DNA of 5,925 bases from an uncultured Lachnospiraceae bacterium (lineage in GTDB: Bacteria > Bacillota_A > Clostridia > Lachnospirales > Lachnospiraceae): assembly GCA_900556645.1 (NCBI GenBank), contig USPJ01000094.1, positions 1 to 5,925 on the forward strand. Reading direction: 5' to 3'. The translations under genes were made by a program, and so were the position numbers. Shown in pieces: positions 1 through 5,877 of this stretch. Under the pieces are notes generated by a model that saw only the letters and a list, made by a program, of their open reading frames with translations, did not search any database and had not been told where the DNA came from. Position 1 is the first letter of the stretch. Every line of letters starts with the position of its first letter.

Positions 1-144
1 AAACGTAAACTTTGCCAACTCTGATGCGTTTGTATAAGTAGTCGTTGTCTGTTCTTCTTCTGCAAATGCTGTCAAGGTTCCCCCAAACCCGATGACAACT
101 GCTAAGAAGAGACAGGCTATTGCCTTCATGCCTCTGTTCTTCAT
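1..144 (-). CDS. N-terminus of a secreted protein, partial
   Basis: This reading frame starts at ATG 144-142 and stays open for 48 codons to the window edge, so only the N-terminus is visible. A strong GGAGGG ribosome binding site lies at 155-150, five bases upstream, and decides the start over a second ATG at 129. The protein opens with a basic stretch (MKNRGMK), then a hydrophobic core of about 20 residues, and then AFA before an acidic, Thr-rich stretch (EEEQTTTTYT). This is a classic Sec signal peptide with probable signal peptidase I cleavage after Ala28. A cysteine at residue 11 sits inside the hydrophobic core and is not in a lipobox, so a lipoprotein is unlikely. The mature domain is outside the window and I cannot assign a function. 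The gene lies 95 bp downstream of the ABC permease on the same strand. Confidence 0.8.
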   Translation of the reverse strand, partial: MKNRGMKAIACLFLAVVIGFGGTLTAFAEEEQTTTTYTNASELAKFTF

Positions 145-197
145 GTCTTCCCTCCAAAAAACATCCTGCAGCCGCATGATCTGCCATCTAATACTAT

Positions 198-227
198 TTT
201 ATATCACAAATATTCCCCTTATGTCTA
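198..227 (-). promoter_or_regulatory. weak candidate promoter for the secreted-protein gene
   Basis: In the AT-rich 95-bp gap between the ABC permease and the secreted-protein gene, the minus strand carries TAGACA (227-222), an 18-base spacer and TATAAA (203-198). The boxes resemble a sigma-A promoter but are imperfect. I see no terminator hairpin with a T-run after the permease stop, so read-through from the ABC operon is also possible. Confidence 0.3.
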
Positions 228-239
228 TCCCTTTAAAAT

Positions 240-872
240 TTAAAATTCTTTTTTCTGAAAAATTTTTATGGAAATAGACATGGTCACCGCCACCAACAAA
301 ATCAACAGTAAAGGACTGATATATGCTATCATTTTCAACGTCTGCGTAGACGGCAGCATTCCCCGCTTACTCATCTCGTTTCCTATCCATGCCACCAACA
401 GTACCGGCAATACAACCACCGCAATCATAATCATTCTGCTCTTTTCCGCTCCAAATTTCATCAAAAGCGGAATCCATACACAGCTTAACAATACGGTAAT
501 GGCAATTCCCCCATAGGCACAGAAGAGTATCTGTAATATGTCAAAATTACCTTTTATCAGGCATACTACCGTGGTAATAACCATTCCCCAGAGGATTCCT
601 GCCATAGAAAAAATAAGATTGCTCAGATACTTTGCTGCCACATAGCCTTTTCTGGAATTAGGCATAACCAAAGCATATTTTGCCCAGTCGCATTTCTCAT
701 CAAAGCTAAAGGTGGTGATAGTCATCATAGATGCCAGTATGGCACACAATACGATATAACCGCCCTTATCAATAGATGTGAAAAAGCAGACTGCCCAGAA
801 CACCAACAGAAATATCATCTGCTTTGCATTGTGGCTGATATTATATAAATCATTTAAGACTACGCTTTTCAT
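240..872 (-). CDS. ABC-2 type transporter permease (YtrC/D-like, six TM)
   Basis: This 210-residue integral membrane protein is the probable membrane partner of the ATPase encoded directly upstream. About six hydrophobic segments are visible, at roughly residues 19-34, 38-54, 84-105, 112-134, 147-164 and 181-203. Between the second and third is a cytoplasmic loop with the pattern SFDEKCDWAKYALVMPNSRK followed by GYVAAKYL. That D...W...LP.sR..yv..KYl pattern is typical of the ABC2_membrane_5 type of small ABC-2 permease found next to YtrA-like regulators. The start ATG at 872 overlaps the ATPase stop in an ATGA junction, and an AAGGGGGAAA ribosome binding site precedes it, so translation is probably coupled. 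The family assignment is by recognition. The substrate is unknown; related cassettes are linked to cell-wall antibiotic stress. The gene seems intact and is the last of the three-gene cassette. Confidence 0.85.
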   Translation of the reverse strand: MKSVVLNDLYNISHNAKQMIFLLVFWAVCFFTSIDKGGYIVLCAILASMMTITTFSFDEKCDWAKYALVMPNSRKGYVAAKYLSNLIFSMAGILWGMVITTVVCLIKGNFDILQILFCAYGGIAITVLLSCVWIPLLMKFGAEKSRMIMIAVVVLPVLLVAWIGNEMSKRGMLPSTQTLKMIAYISPLLLILLVAVTMSISIKIFQKKEF

Positions 873-1729
873 GGCTTTTCCCCCTTTACATATAAAAGCA
901 TAATTTCCTCTATGGTTGCCGGGTCTATTACCGCTTCGGGATATTTCCTTCCTGCCATCTCCCGGTCTGCCACCAATACTTCATAGCTGTAATCCAACTT
1001 CCGATATGCCAGAATATCCCCTCTATCCATCTGACGGAACAATGCTTCTTTGCATTTTACCAAACCATAGTGATAAATCAATTCATCCTTTGAAGTGGAA
1101 AAAATTACATTTCCCTTGTGCAGGAAAGTAATATAATCCGCAATTTTTTCCAAATCTGTGGTAATATGGGAGGATAACAAAACAGCATGCTCTTCATCTT
1201 GAACAAATTCCAAGAAAATATCCAACAGTTCCTCCCGCACAATAGGATCCAGACCGCTGGTAGGCTCATCCAAAAGGAGTAATTTTGCCTGATGGGACAT
1301 GGCAACTGCCAGACAGAGCTTTACCTGCATTCCCTTGGAAAAAGTCTTAATCTCTTTGTCCTTCGGCAGCGAAAACTGCTCCAGATATGAAGCGTAGGCT
1401 GTACTGTCCCAATTTTTGTAGGCATTTTTACAGATTTTTTCTACCTTTACAGGGGTCAGTGTTTCATAAAAATTGATTTCATCAAAGACGACACCAATGT
1501 CCTCTTTCACGTATTTGTTCTTTTCCAAATCTCTCTCCCCCAGAATCTGTACTTCACCGCTGTCCTTCTGTACCAGACCCAGCAATATTTTTATGATAGT
1601 ACTTTTTCCCGCTCCGTTTTCTCCCACAAGTCCCATGATACTTCCCTTTGGAAGTTCAAAGCATACATCGGTCAGAGAAAAACCGGGATAGGTTTTGTTC
1701 ACATGCTCTACTTTCAGTGCATCATTCAT
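869..1729 (-). CDS. ABC transporter ATP-binding protein (YtrB-like)
   Basis: This 286-residue cytoplasmic nucleotide-binding subunit presumably powers the permease encoded next. Visible motifs are Walker A GENGAGKST at residues 36-44, the signature SKGMQVK at 131-137 (SKGMQ in place of LSGGQ), Walker B LLLLDEP ending at 156 with catalytic Glu155, the D-loop SGLD at 158-161, and the switch His188. The usual Q-loop region reads VFDEINFYETLT (81-92), with acidic residues where a Gln is often found; this is common in BcrA/YtrB-like exporters. A C-terminal extension of about 75 residues follows the ATPase core. The start overlaps the stop of the GntR gene as ATGA, with a GAGGAGG ribosome binding site inside that gene. 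The substrate cannot be read from the sequence. It could be export, antibiotic protection or envelope remodelling; by analogy with YtrA-controlled systems, a role in cell-envelope stress is inferred. Confidence 0.93.
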   Translation of the reverse strand: MNDALKVEHVNKTYPGFSLTDVCFELPKGSIMGLVGENGAGKSTIIKILLGLVQKDSGEVQILGERDLEKNKYVKEDIGVVFDEINFYETLTPVKVEKICKNAYKNWDSTAYASYLEQFSLPKDKEIKTFSKGMQVKLCLAVAMSHQAKLLLLDEPTSGLDPIVREELLDIFLEFVQDEEHAVLLSSHITTDLEKIADYITFLHKGNVIFSTSKDELIYHYGLVKCKEALFRQMDRGDILAYRKLDYSYEVLVADREMAGRKYPEAVIDPATIEEIMLLYVKGEKP

Positions 1730-2106
1730 GATTCGTCCTCCTCATAGAATAATTGCAAAAGCTCCTGTAATTTTTCCAATCCGATTCCACATCGTTTCGC
1801 CCTATCGGCTGCCTCCTGTAAATGCTCCTCTATGAGCTTCTGCTGCTCTTCCTGGTAGAATTCTTTACTGCTTCCCGATATGAAGCTGCCCTTTCCTACC
1901 GTGGTTTCAATAAAACCATCTCTTTGGAGATCCTCATAAGCCTTTTGAACGGTAATCACACTGATATGTAAAGATTTTGCCAGTGACCGCATGGAGGGAA
2001 TCGGCTCTCCCTGCTGTAATTCTCCGTTCATGACCATTGCCTTTATCTGTGAGGTAATCTGCTCATAGATTGGTTTATTCGTATTTGAACTGATAATGAT
2101 TTCCAC
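1726..2106 (-). CDS. GntR-family transcriptional regulator, YtrA subfamily
   Basis: This 126-residue DNA-binding protein is the probable repressor of its own operon. The N-terminal winged helix-turn-helix covers about residues 10-76. It includes PIYEQITSQIKAMVMNGEL, the GEPIPSMRSLAKSL recognition region, VITVQKAYEDLQRDGFI and the wing TVGKGSFI, all hallmark GntR sequence. The remaining 50 residues form a short, charged helical tail rather than a large FadR or HutC effector domain, which fits the YtrA subfamily. The start codon is GTG (2106-2104), supported by GGAGG at 2117-2113 with a six-base spacer. A promoter and a perfect palindrome lie immediately upstream, containing the AGTGTA-N13-TACACT arrangement known for YtrA. 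The gene overlaps the ATPase gene by four bases (ATGA), so regulator, ATPase and permease form one transcript. The inducer is unknown; cell-wall antibiotics are a plausible signal by analogy. Confidence 0.9.
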   Translation of the reverse strand: MEIIISSNTNKPIYEQITSQIKAMVMNGELQQGEPIPSMRSLAKSLHISVITVQKAYEDLQRDGFIETTVGKGSFISGSSKEFYQEEQQKLIEEHLQEAADRAKRCGIGLEKLQELLQLFYEEDES

Positions 2107-2118
2107 TTTTTACCTCCG

Positions 2119-2165
2119 GAATGTAATATAGTGTACTTATTTGATAAGTACACTATATTACATTC
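2119..2165. promoter_or_regulatory. perfect palindromic operator (YtrA-type box)
   Basis: Two 22-base arms, 2119-2140 and 2144-2165, are exact reverse complements separated by three bases (TTG). Within them, AGTGTA (2130-2135) and TACACT (2149-2154) are spaced by exactly 13 bases, the layout I recall for the Bacillus subtilis YtrA binding site. The palindrome lies between the -35 box and the ribosome binding site of the GntR gene and covers the -10 box, so a bound dimer would block RNA polymerase. Neither strand shows a T-run after the arms, so a terminator is unlikely. Confidence 0.85.
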
Positions 2166-2180
2166 TATGACACCTGTCAA
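2152..2180 (-). promoter_or_regulatory. sigma-A promoter of the GntR-ABC operon
   Basis: On the minus strand a consensus -35 TTGACA (2180-2175) is followed by a 17-base spacer and a -10 TATAGT (2157-2152). Transcription would start near 2145, close to the palindrome centre, giving a leader of about 40 bases before the GTG start at 2106. The -10 box overlaps one operator half-site, which predicts repression by the GntR protein. The -35 box lies outside the palindrome. Confidence 0.8.
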
Positions 2181-2203
2181 CTATTATTCTGTTTTTTATC
2201 CCT

Positions 2204-2803
2204 CTAATTTTGCCAACTGTTCCACCAGACTGTGCATTTCTTCATATAAAAGGACATCCGACATACTCCGGCTGCTCCCGCTTCGATACAGTCTTTTACA
2301 TTTTCCTCCTGTATACCGCCGATGGCATAGACCGGAATGGATACTGATTGACAGACCTCCCTCAAAAAGCCCAATCCTCTGGGTGGAACTCCCTTTTTAC
2401 AGTCCGTGGCAAAAATATGTCCGGCGGTAAGGTAATCCGCTCCCTGCTCTGCCGCCGCCACTGCCTCTTCCACCGAGTGAATGGAAACGCCAATCTGTGA
2501 AAACTTCTGCTTTTGTATCTCGTTTATTTTTTCCCACACCGGAAAGGAAAGATGTATCGCCTCTGCTTTCTGTCGGATGGCTGCCTCTATATAAGTGTGC
2601 AGAATACATTTGGTTCCGTGTATTTCGCACACCTTTAAAGCCTGCTCCGCCAGCTTTTCATACTCTGCTTCCGACAAATCCTTTTCCCTTAAAATGATGG
2701 CATCACAGCCGCCCTCTGCCACCTTCGCCAGTTGCTTCAAGAAATCTCCTTCCACCAGATGGCGGTTGGTTACACAGATGTTTTTATACATAGACATACT
2801 CAT
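2204..2803 (-). CDS. tenI: TenI-like thiazole tautomerase (ThiE/TenI fold), C-terminus apparently frameshifted
   Basis: This 199-residue TIM-barrel protein of the ThiE/TenI family is the last gene of the thiazole operon. Its closest pattern is TenI, which isomerises the ThiG product to the aromatic thiazole carboxylate. GHIFATDCKKG (residues 128-138) matches the TenI signature, including the catalytic His (His129 here), where ThiE has GPIF-T-TK. ILREKD (37-42) and VSIHSVEEAV (106-115) also fit TenI. The ThiE pyrophosphate-site Asn-Asp is replaced by LHT (68-70), so thiamine phosphate synthase activity is doubtful even though such genes are often annotated thiE. The start at ATG 2803 lies 20 bases inside thiH; in-frame ATGs at 2797 and 2791 are alternatives and no strong ribosome binding site is near. 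After GVCRMS (179-184) the frame gives an atypical tail rich in Lys, Trp and Cys. One extra base near 2247-2254 would restore LLYEEMHSLVEQLAKLEG and a stop at 2196. Confidence 0.85.
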   Translation of the reverse strand: MSMSMYKNICVTNRHLVEGDFLKQLAKVAEGGCDAIILREKDLSEAEYEKLAEQALKVCEIHGTKCILHTYIEAAIRQKAEAIHLSFPVWEKINEIQKQKFSQIGVSIHSVEEAVAAAEQGADYLTAGHIFATDCKKGVPPRGLGFLREVCQSVSIPVYAIGGIQEENVKDCIEAGAAGVCRMSFYMKKCTVWWNSWQN

Positions 2804-4037
2804 TTAACACAGGCTGTAAGCCTTCCTCCTCCATATCCTTGTACATATCGTCAAAGCTTCTGGCGTCCGCAATCTCAAACTGTTCGTCTCCCGCTTCTGT
2901 ATCCTCTTCTCCCTTATACTTGCTTTCATGGTCGCCGATTCCTGTGGAAACTCCGGCTGACACCTTGGTTGCCGCAATCTTTACGATGCCATCACGGAAA
3001 TGTTTTTCCTCTCTGGAGGATACAGTAATTCCCACATAAGGAAGGAAAATACGATAGGCACAAAGCACTTGACAAAGCTGCCTCTCATGAACATCCAAAG
3101 GCTGGACTTTATCATTGTTGATAATCGGACGCAGTCTCGGACAGGACAGGGAATACTCTACATGAGGGTATTTCCTCTGCAAATAATAGACATGCAGGGC
3201 TGTTGCCAGAGCGTCCTTTCGGAAATCACTCAGTCCCAGCAACGCAGAAAAGCCTACACCTCTCATACCTCCCAGTATGGCACGCTCCTGTGCCTCAAAA
3301 CGATAGGGATAGACCCGTTTATGTCCCATAAGATGAAGGGTTTCGTATTTGTCCGCATTGTAGGTTTCCTGAAAAACGGTCACGTAATCCGCACCGCACT
3401 CATGGAGATAACGGTATTCCTCACTGTTTACCGGATAGATTTCCAAACCCACATTTCGGAAATATTTTCTTGCCAGCTTACAGGCTTCCCCTATATACCG
3501 AACATCACTCATGCTGCGGCTCTCTCCGGTGAGCATCAGAATTTCTTCGATACCGGAATCTGCGATAACCTTCATCTCTTTCTCGATTTCTTCCATGGTC
3601 AGCTTTTTCCGCTGAATATCGTTGTAGCAGTTGAATCCGCAATAGACACAATAATTCTCACAGTAATTGGCAATATATAAGGGTGTAAACAGATACACAG
3701 TGTTTCCAAAATGACGGCTGGTTTCCCATTTTGCCTTCTGTGCCATTTCTTCCAGATACGGCAGGGCTGCCGGAGAAAGCAATGCCTTAAAATCCTCAAT
3801 ACTGCAGGTCTCATGCATCAAGGCTCTTTTTACATCCTCCCCGGTATAATCCTCATAGGTATAGCCTTCCATCTGTTCCAGAACCTTTTCCATAATATCT
3901 GAAGAAATCTGCTCCATTCCCTCCATATATTCCATATGATTGGCTCTGGAGGACGGGTCATTTTCCAGACGGTGTTTCTTTTCCAATGCCTTTTCACTTA
4001 ATTTGTCCGAATCCACAAAAAACTGGTTTTGACTCAT
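2784..4037 (-). CDS. thiH: 2-iminoacetate synthase ThiH (radical SAM tyrosine lyase)
   Basis: ThiH cleaves tyrosine with S-adenosylmethionine to give dehydroglycine and p-cresol, supplying the glycine-derived unit of the thiazole. The cluster motif CxxxCxxC appears as CENYCVYC (Cys126, Cys130, Cys133 in the 417-residue form), followed by GF. Before it stand LLSPAALPYLEEMAQKA and GNTVYLFTPLYIANYC, after it MLTGE, and near the end EGLQPVLNEY, all typical of ThiH. The C-terminus lacks the extra Cys cluster of HydG, and the thiG neighbour also argues for ThiH. I chose ATG 4037 because AGGTGGAG at 4048-4041 sits just upstream; a GTG at 4046 would add three residues but has no ribosome binding site. 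The N-terminus is about 40 residues longer than in Escherichia coli. The gene starts 11 bases after thiG and its end overlaps tenI by 20 bases. The chemistry is oxygen-sensitive, implying anaerobic growth. Confidence 0.95.
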   Translation of the reverse strand: MSQNQFFVDSDKLSEKALEKKHRLENDPSSRANHMEYMEGMEQISSDIMEKVLEQMEGYTYEDYTGEDVKRALMHETCSIEDFKALLSPAALPYLEEMAQKAKWETSRHFGNTVYLFTPLYIANYCENYCVYCGFNCYNDIQRKKLTMEEIEKEMKVIADSGIEEILMLTGESRSMSDVRYIGEACKLARKYFRNVGLEIYPVNSEEYRYLHECGADYVTVFQETYNADKYETLHLMGHKRVYPYRFEAQERAILGGMRGVGFSALLGLSDFRKDALATALHVYYLQRKYPHVEYSLSCPRLRPIINNDKVQPLDVHERQLCQVLCAYRIFLPYVGITVSSREEKHFRDGIVKIAATKVSAGVSTGIGDHESKYKGEEDTEAGDEQFEIADARSFDDMYKDMEEEGLQPVLNEYVYV

Positions 4038-4040
4038 TTG

Positions 4041-4048
4041 CTCCACCT
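4041..4048 (-). promoter_or_regulatory. thiH ribosome binding site deciding the ATG start
   Basis: AGGTGGAG lies between the thiG stop codon (4051-4049) and the ATG at 4037-4035, with three bases between the motif and the ATG. It overlaps the alternative GTG codon (4046-4044), which has no such motif upstream, so ATG 4037 is favoured. Confidence 0.6.
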
Positions 4049-4822
4049 CTAATCCCTTAAAAATCCTGTCAATGGGTCGGAGGCTGAAGCCCCACGCTCT
4101 AACACTCTTCCCAATCCTGACAGATAGGCTGCCCGTCCTGCTTCAATGGCATTTTTGAAAGCTCCTGCCATTGCCGGGATATCTCCTGCGGTGGCAATGG
4201 CGGTATTTGCCATAATAGCCGCTGCTCCCATTTCCATTGCCTCGCAGGCCTGTGACGGTTTTCCGATTCCAGCATCCACAATGATTGGCAAATCTATCTC
4301 GTCTATGAGAATCTGAATGAATTCCTTTGTGGCAAGTCCCTTATTGGAACCGATTGGGGACGCCAACGGCATCACTGCTGCGGCTCCCGCATTGACCAGA
4401 TCCCTTGCGGTATACAAATCCGGGTACATATAAGGCAATACTACAAAGCCTTCCTTGGTCAACATTTCCGTTGCCTTTACGGTTTCTACATTGTCTGGCA
4501 GCAAATATTTGCTGTCCTTCATAATTTCCACCTTTACAAAATCTCCGCATCCCAGCTCTCTGGACATTCTGGCAATCCTTACGGCTTCCTCGGCATTTCT
4601 GGCACCGGAGGTATTGGGCAAAAGTGTCACCTCTTTTGGAATATAATCTAAGATATTTTCACTCTGTTTGGTATTGGTTCTGCGAACTGCCAGAGTAATG
4701 ATTTCCGCTCCTGCATTTTCTACTGCTGCTTTAATCAGCTCCATGGAATATTTCCCGGAACCTAAAATAAATCTGGAGTGAAATTCCTTTCCTCCCAACA
4801 TCCACGTATCTTCTTTTTTCAT
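4049..4822 (-). CDS. thiG: thiazole synthase ThiG
   Basis: ThiG is a 257-residue TIM-barrel enzyme that joins 1-deoxy-D-xylulose 5-phosphate, sulfur from ThiS thiocarboxylate and dehydroglycine from ThiH into the thiazole phosphate carboxylate. The Schiff-base lysine is seen as Lys97 in [18 protein letters not shown]. Other hallmarks are the N-terminal FILGSGKY (18-25), [18 protein letters not shown] (68-85), the phosphate-binding [17 protein letters not shown] (146-162) and [18 protein letters not shown] followed by NTAIA. Length and motifs are normal and nothing is missing. AGGAGAG at 4834-4828 supports ATG 4822, only 16 bases after the thiF stop. In known systems ThiG forms complexes with ThiH and ThiS, which fits their adjacency here. 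The thiazole product would go to the TenI-like protein encoded at the operon end. Confidence 0.97.
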   Translation of the reverse strand: MKKEDTWMLGGKEFHSRFILGSGKYSMELIKAAVENAGAEIITLAVRRTNTKQSENILDYIPKEVTLLPNTSGARNAEEAVRIARMSRELGCGDFVKVEIMKDSKYLLPDNVETVKATEMLTKEGFVVLPYMYPDLYTARDLVNAGAAAVMPLASPIGSNKGLATKEFIQILIDEIDLPIIVDAGIGKPSQACEAMEMGAAAIMANTAIATAGDIPAMAGAFKNAIEAGRAAYLSGLGRVLERGASASDPLTGFLRD

Positions 4823-4838
4823 GCTTGCTCTCCTTCTT

Positions 4839-5480
4839 CTATACTTGTTCTTCCTCTGCTTCTATCAATAGTTCCAATATCTGATTTGCCTGATGGGCCG
4901 CACACAGCATAACCCGCGGTGCCATCAGTCCTCTTCCTTCCTCTAAGCCGGAAACTCCATCCCCGCACAGATAATACCGGGGAAGAATCTGTCTGGTTAC
5001 AATCTCGTTGTTTCTTCCGTAACCCGCCATCCCGGAGGCACCCACCAGATATTTTTCCGGCATATACTCCAACACGAGATTGGTCAGCATTGCCTTTTGT
5101 TCCGGCGAATCAAATGCTTCACATATATAATTCTCTTGCAGGATTTCCTTCATGTTTTCTTCTGTCAATTTTACCCAATCCGTAGCAATCTCCAGATATG
5201 GGTTTATCTCCAACAGTTCTGCTTTCAAGGCCTCCGGCTTTGGTATTCCCAACTGGCGGATACCGTATTGCTGACGGTTCAGATTGGTTAAATCCACACA
5301 GTCAAAATCTATCAGGTGCAGCTTTCCGATACCGCATCTCGCCAAGGCGATGGCAATATTAGAGCCTAAGCCTCCCAGTCCGCAGACTGCCACCTGTGCC
5401 TTGCTGATTTTCTCCTGAATAGGCTTGGTGTGCCGCATTTCCAATGCACTTTGTATTTCTTCTCTCTTCGGTATCTCCAT
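4839..5480 (-). CDS. thiF: sulfur carrier adenylyltransferase ThiF (short, family 2)
   Basis: ThiF is an E1-like enzyme that uses ATP to adenylate the C-terminal glycine of ThiS so that sulfur can be loaded. The Rossmann nucleotide motif GLGGLGS is at residues 34-40, followed by the acidic [18 protein letters not shown] (55-72) that binds ATP-Mg and includes the conserved Asn-Arg pair. Later blocks [21 protein letters not shown] and [16 protein letters not shown] match the short clostridial ThiF family 2. At 213 residues it lacks the two CxxC zinc pairs of Escherichia coli ThiF; its cysteines are single (33, 49, 61, 120, 172, 193). It starts four bases after the thiS stop, with a GGGAGGGGG ribosome binding site inside the thiS end. 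Confidence in family and role is high; how sulfur is delivered cannot be read here. Confidence 0.94.
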   Translation of the reverse strand: MEIPKREEIQSALEMRHTKPIQEKISKAQVAVCGLGGLGSNIAIALARCGIGKLHLIDFDCVDLTNLNRQQYGIRQLGIPKPEALKAELLEINPYLEIATDWVKLTEENMKEILQENYICEAFDSPEQKAMLTNLVLEYMPEKYLVGASGMAGYGRNNEIVTRQILPRYYLCGDGVSGLEEGRGLMAPRVMLCAAHQANQILELLIEAEEEQV

Positions 5481-5484
5481 GTCA

Positions 5485-5679
5485 TCAGCCCCCTCCCACG
5501 AAGCTTACCACTTCTAGGGTATCTCCCTCCTGCAATATGGTTTCCTCATATTGAGCCTTTGGAACAATCTCTCCGTTTCTCTCCACCGCAATCCGTTTTA
5601 CATTGTATTCCTGTTCCGTGAGATATTCGGATAATCGTTTGCCTGCCGCTAAAACCTGTTCTCCGTTAATGGTTACCAT
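5485..5679 (-). CDS. thiS: sulfur carrier protein ThiS
   Basis: ThiS is a 64-residue ubiquitin-like protein that carries sulfur as a C-terminal thiocarboxylate to ThiG. The sequence opens MVTINGEQV, has the beta-grasp pattern [15 protein letters not shown] in the middle and [14 protein letters not shown] at the end. The terminal Gly-Gly, the site of adenylation by ThiF, is intact. ATG 5679 is chosen because AGGAGG at 5690-5685 lies five bases upstream and because ThiS proteins are about 65 residues long. The frame is open to an ATG at 5775, but that stretch reads through the hairpin and has no family similarity. It is the first gene of the thi operon, about 100 bases after tRNA-Met. No sigma-A promoter and no TPP riboswitch are recognisable in that gap, so its transcription control is unclear. 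Confidence 0.95.
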   Translation of the reverse strand: MVTINGEQVLAAGKRLSEYLTEQEYNVKRIAVERNGEIVPKAQYEETILQEGDTLEVVSFVGGG

Positions 5680-5684
5680 CTGTT

Positions 5685-5690
5685 CCTCCT
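5685..5690 (-). promoter_or_regulatory. thiS ribosome binding site
   Basis: AGGAGG with a five-base spacer before ATG 5679. It fixes the thiS start against the longer in-frame possibility from 5775. Confidence 0.75.
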
Positions 5691-5701
5691 CTTTTTGTAA
5701 T

Positions 5702-5761
5702 GCAGAAAAGCCACACGAAGCAATACACCCGTGGTGGTGTACCCCTTCGTGTGGCTTCTGC
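5702..5761 (-). terminator. long nested hairpin, candidate tRNA-unit terminator or thi leader element
   Basis: The outer arms 5702-5707 and 5710-5720 pair with 5756-5761 and 5745-5755 (GCAGAA plus GCCACACGAAG against their exact complements), with two bases bulged at 5708-5709. Inside, 5724-5729 and 5736-5741 form a further six-pair stem (TACACC/GGTGTA) around a six-base loop. A 3x3 internal loop that can form G-U pairs joins them. On the minus strand the 11-bp GC-rich stem is followed by TTTTCTGCATT, a modest T-tract, so a weak intrinsic terminator after the tRNA genes is plausible. It could instead be a leader or antiterminator structure for the thi operon. Confidence 0.45.
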
Positions 5762-5780
5762 CGCACTCTGTACATTGTAG

Positions 5781-5854
5781 TAGCGAGAGGGGGATTTGAA
5801 CCCTCGACACTGCGGGTATGAACCGCATGCTCTAGCCAACTGAGCTATCTCGCC
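5781..5854 (-). tRNA. tRNA-Met (CAT anticodon), probably elongator
   Basis: The full 74-base cloverleaf is visible: acceptor GGCGAGA/TCTCGCT, D-arm GCTC/GAGC, anticodon arm TGCGG-TTCATAC-CCGCA with anticodon CAT, variable loop GTGTC, T-arm GAGGG-TTCAAAT-CCCCC and discriminator A at 5781. The anticodon stem lacks the three G-C pairs of initiator tRNA, so elongator Met is favoured; an Ile tRNA with a modified CAT anticodon cannot be fully excluded. Oddities are an A-C mismatch in the T-stem (positions 50 and 64) and a G-U first acceptor pair. CCA is not encoded (CTA follows). Confidence 0.93.
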
Positions 5855-5877
5855 ATATGCAATTATTTCGATATAAA

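Noticed and set aside
1..144. Lipoprotein signal peptide based on Cys11
   Set aside because: The cysteine lies within the hydrophobic core, no lipobox precedes it, and a better signal peptidase I site (AFA before Glu) follows.
2119..2165. The 22-bp palindrome as an intrinsic terminator of the thi operon
   Set aside because: Neither strand has a T-run after the arms, the stem is AT-rich, and the -10 promoter box and YtrA-type half-sites inside it explain it better.
3000..3680. Long plus-strand reading frame of 226 codons opposite thiH
   Set aside because: It is antisense to a clearly recognised ThiH, has no family resemblance and no convincing ribosome binding site. The other plus-strand frames in the window are likewise shadows of real genes.
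2784..4037. HydG (hydrogenase maturation) instead of ThiH
   Set aside because: The C-terminal extra iron-sulfur Cys motif of HydG is absent and the gene sits between thiG and tenI.
5680..5775. In-frame N-terminal extension of thiS from ATG 5775
   Set aside because: The extra 32 residues read through the hairpin, resemble no ThiS sequence, and ATG 5679 has a near-ideal ribosome binding site.
5680..5780. TPP riboswitch or T-box upstream of thiS
   Set aside because: The conserved TPP-aptamer blocks and the T-box sequence are not present on the minus strand, and the gap is only about 100 bases, mostly taken up by the hairpin.
5781..5800. tRNA 3' end as an integration site with a direct repeat elsewhere in the window
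   Set aside because: I found no second copy of the tRNA-Met 3' end in the window and no integrase gene.
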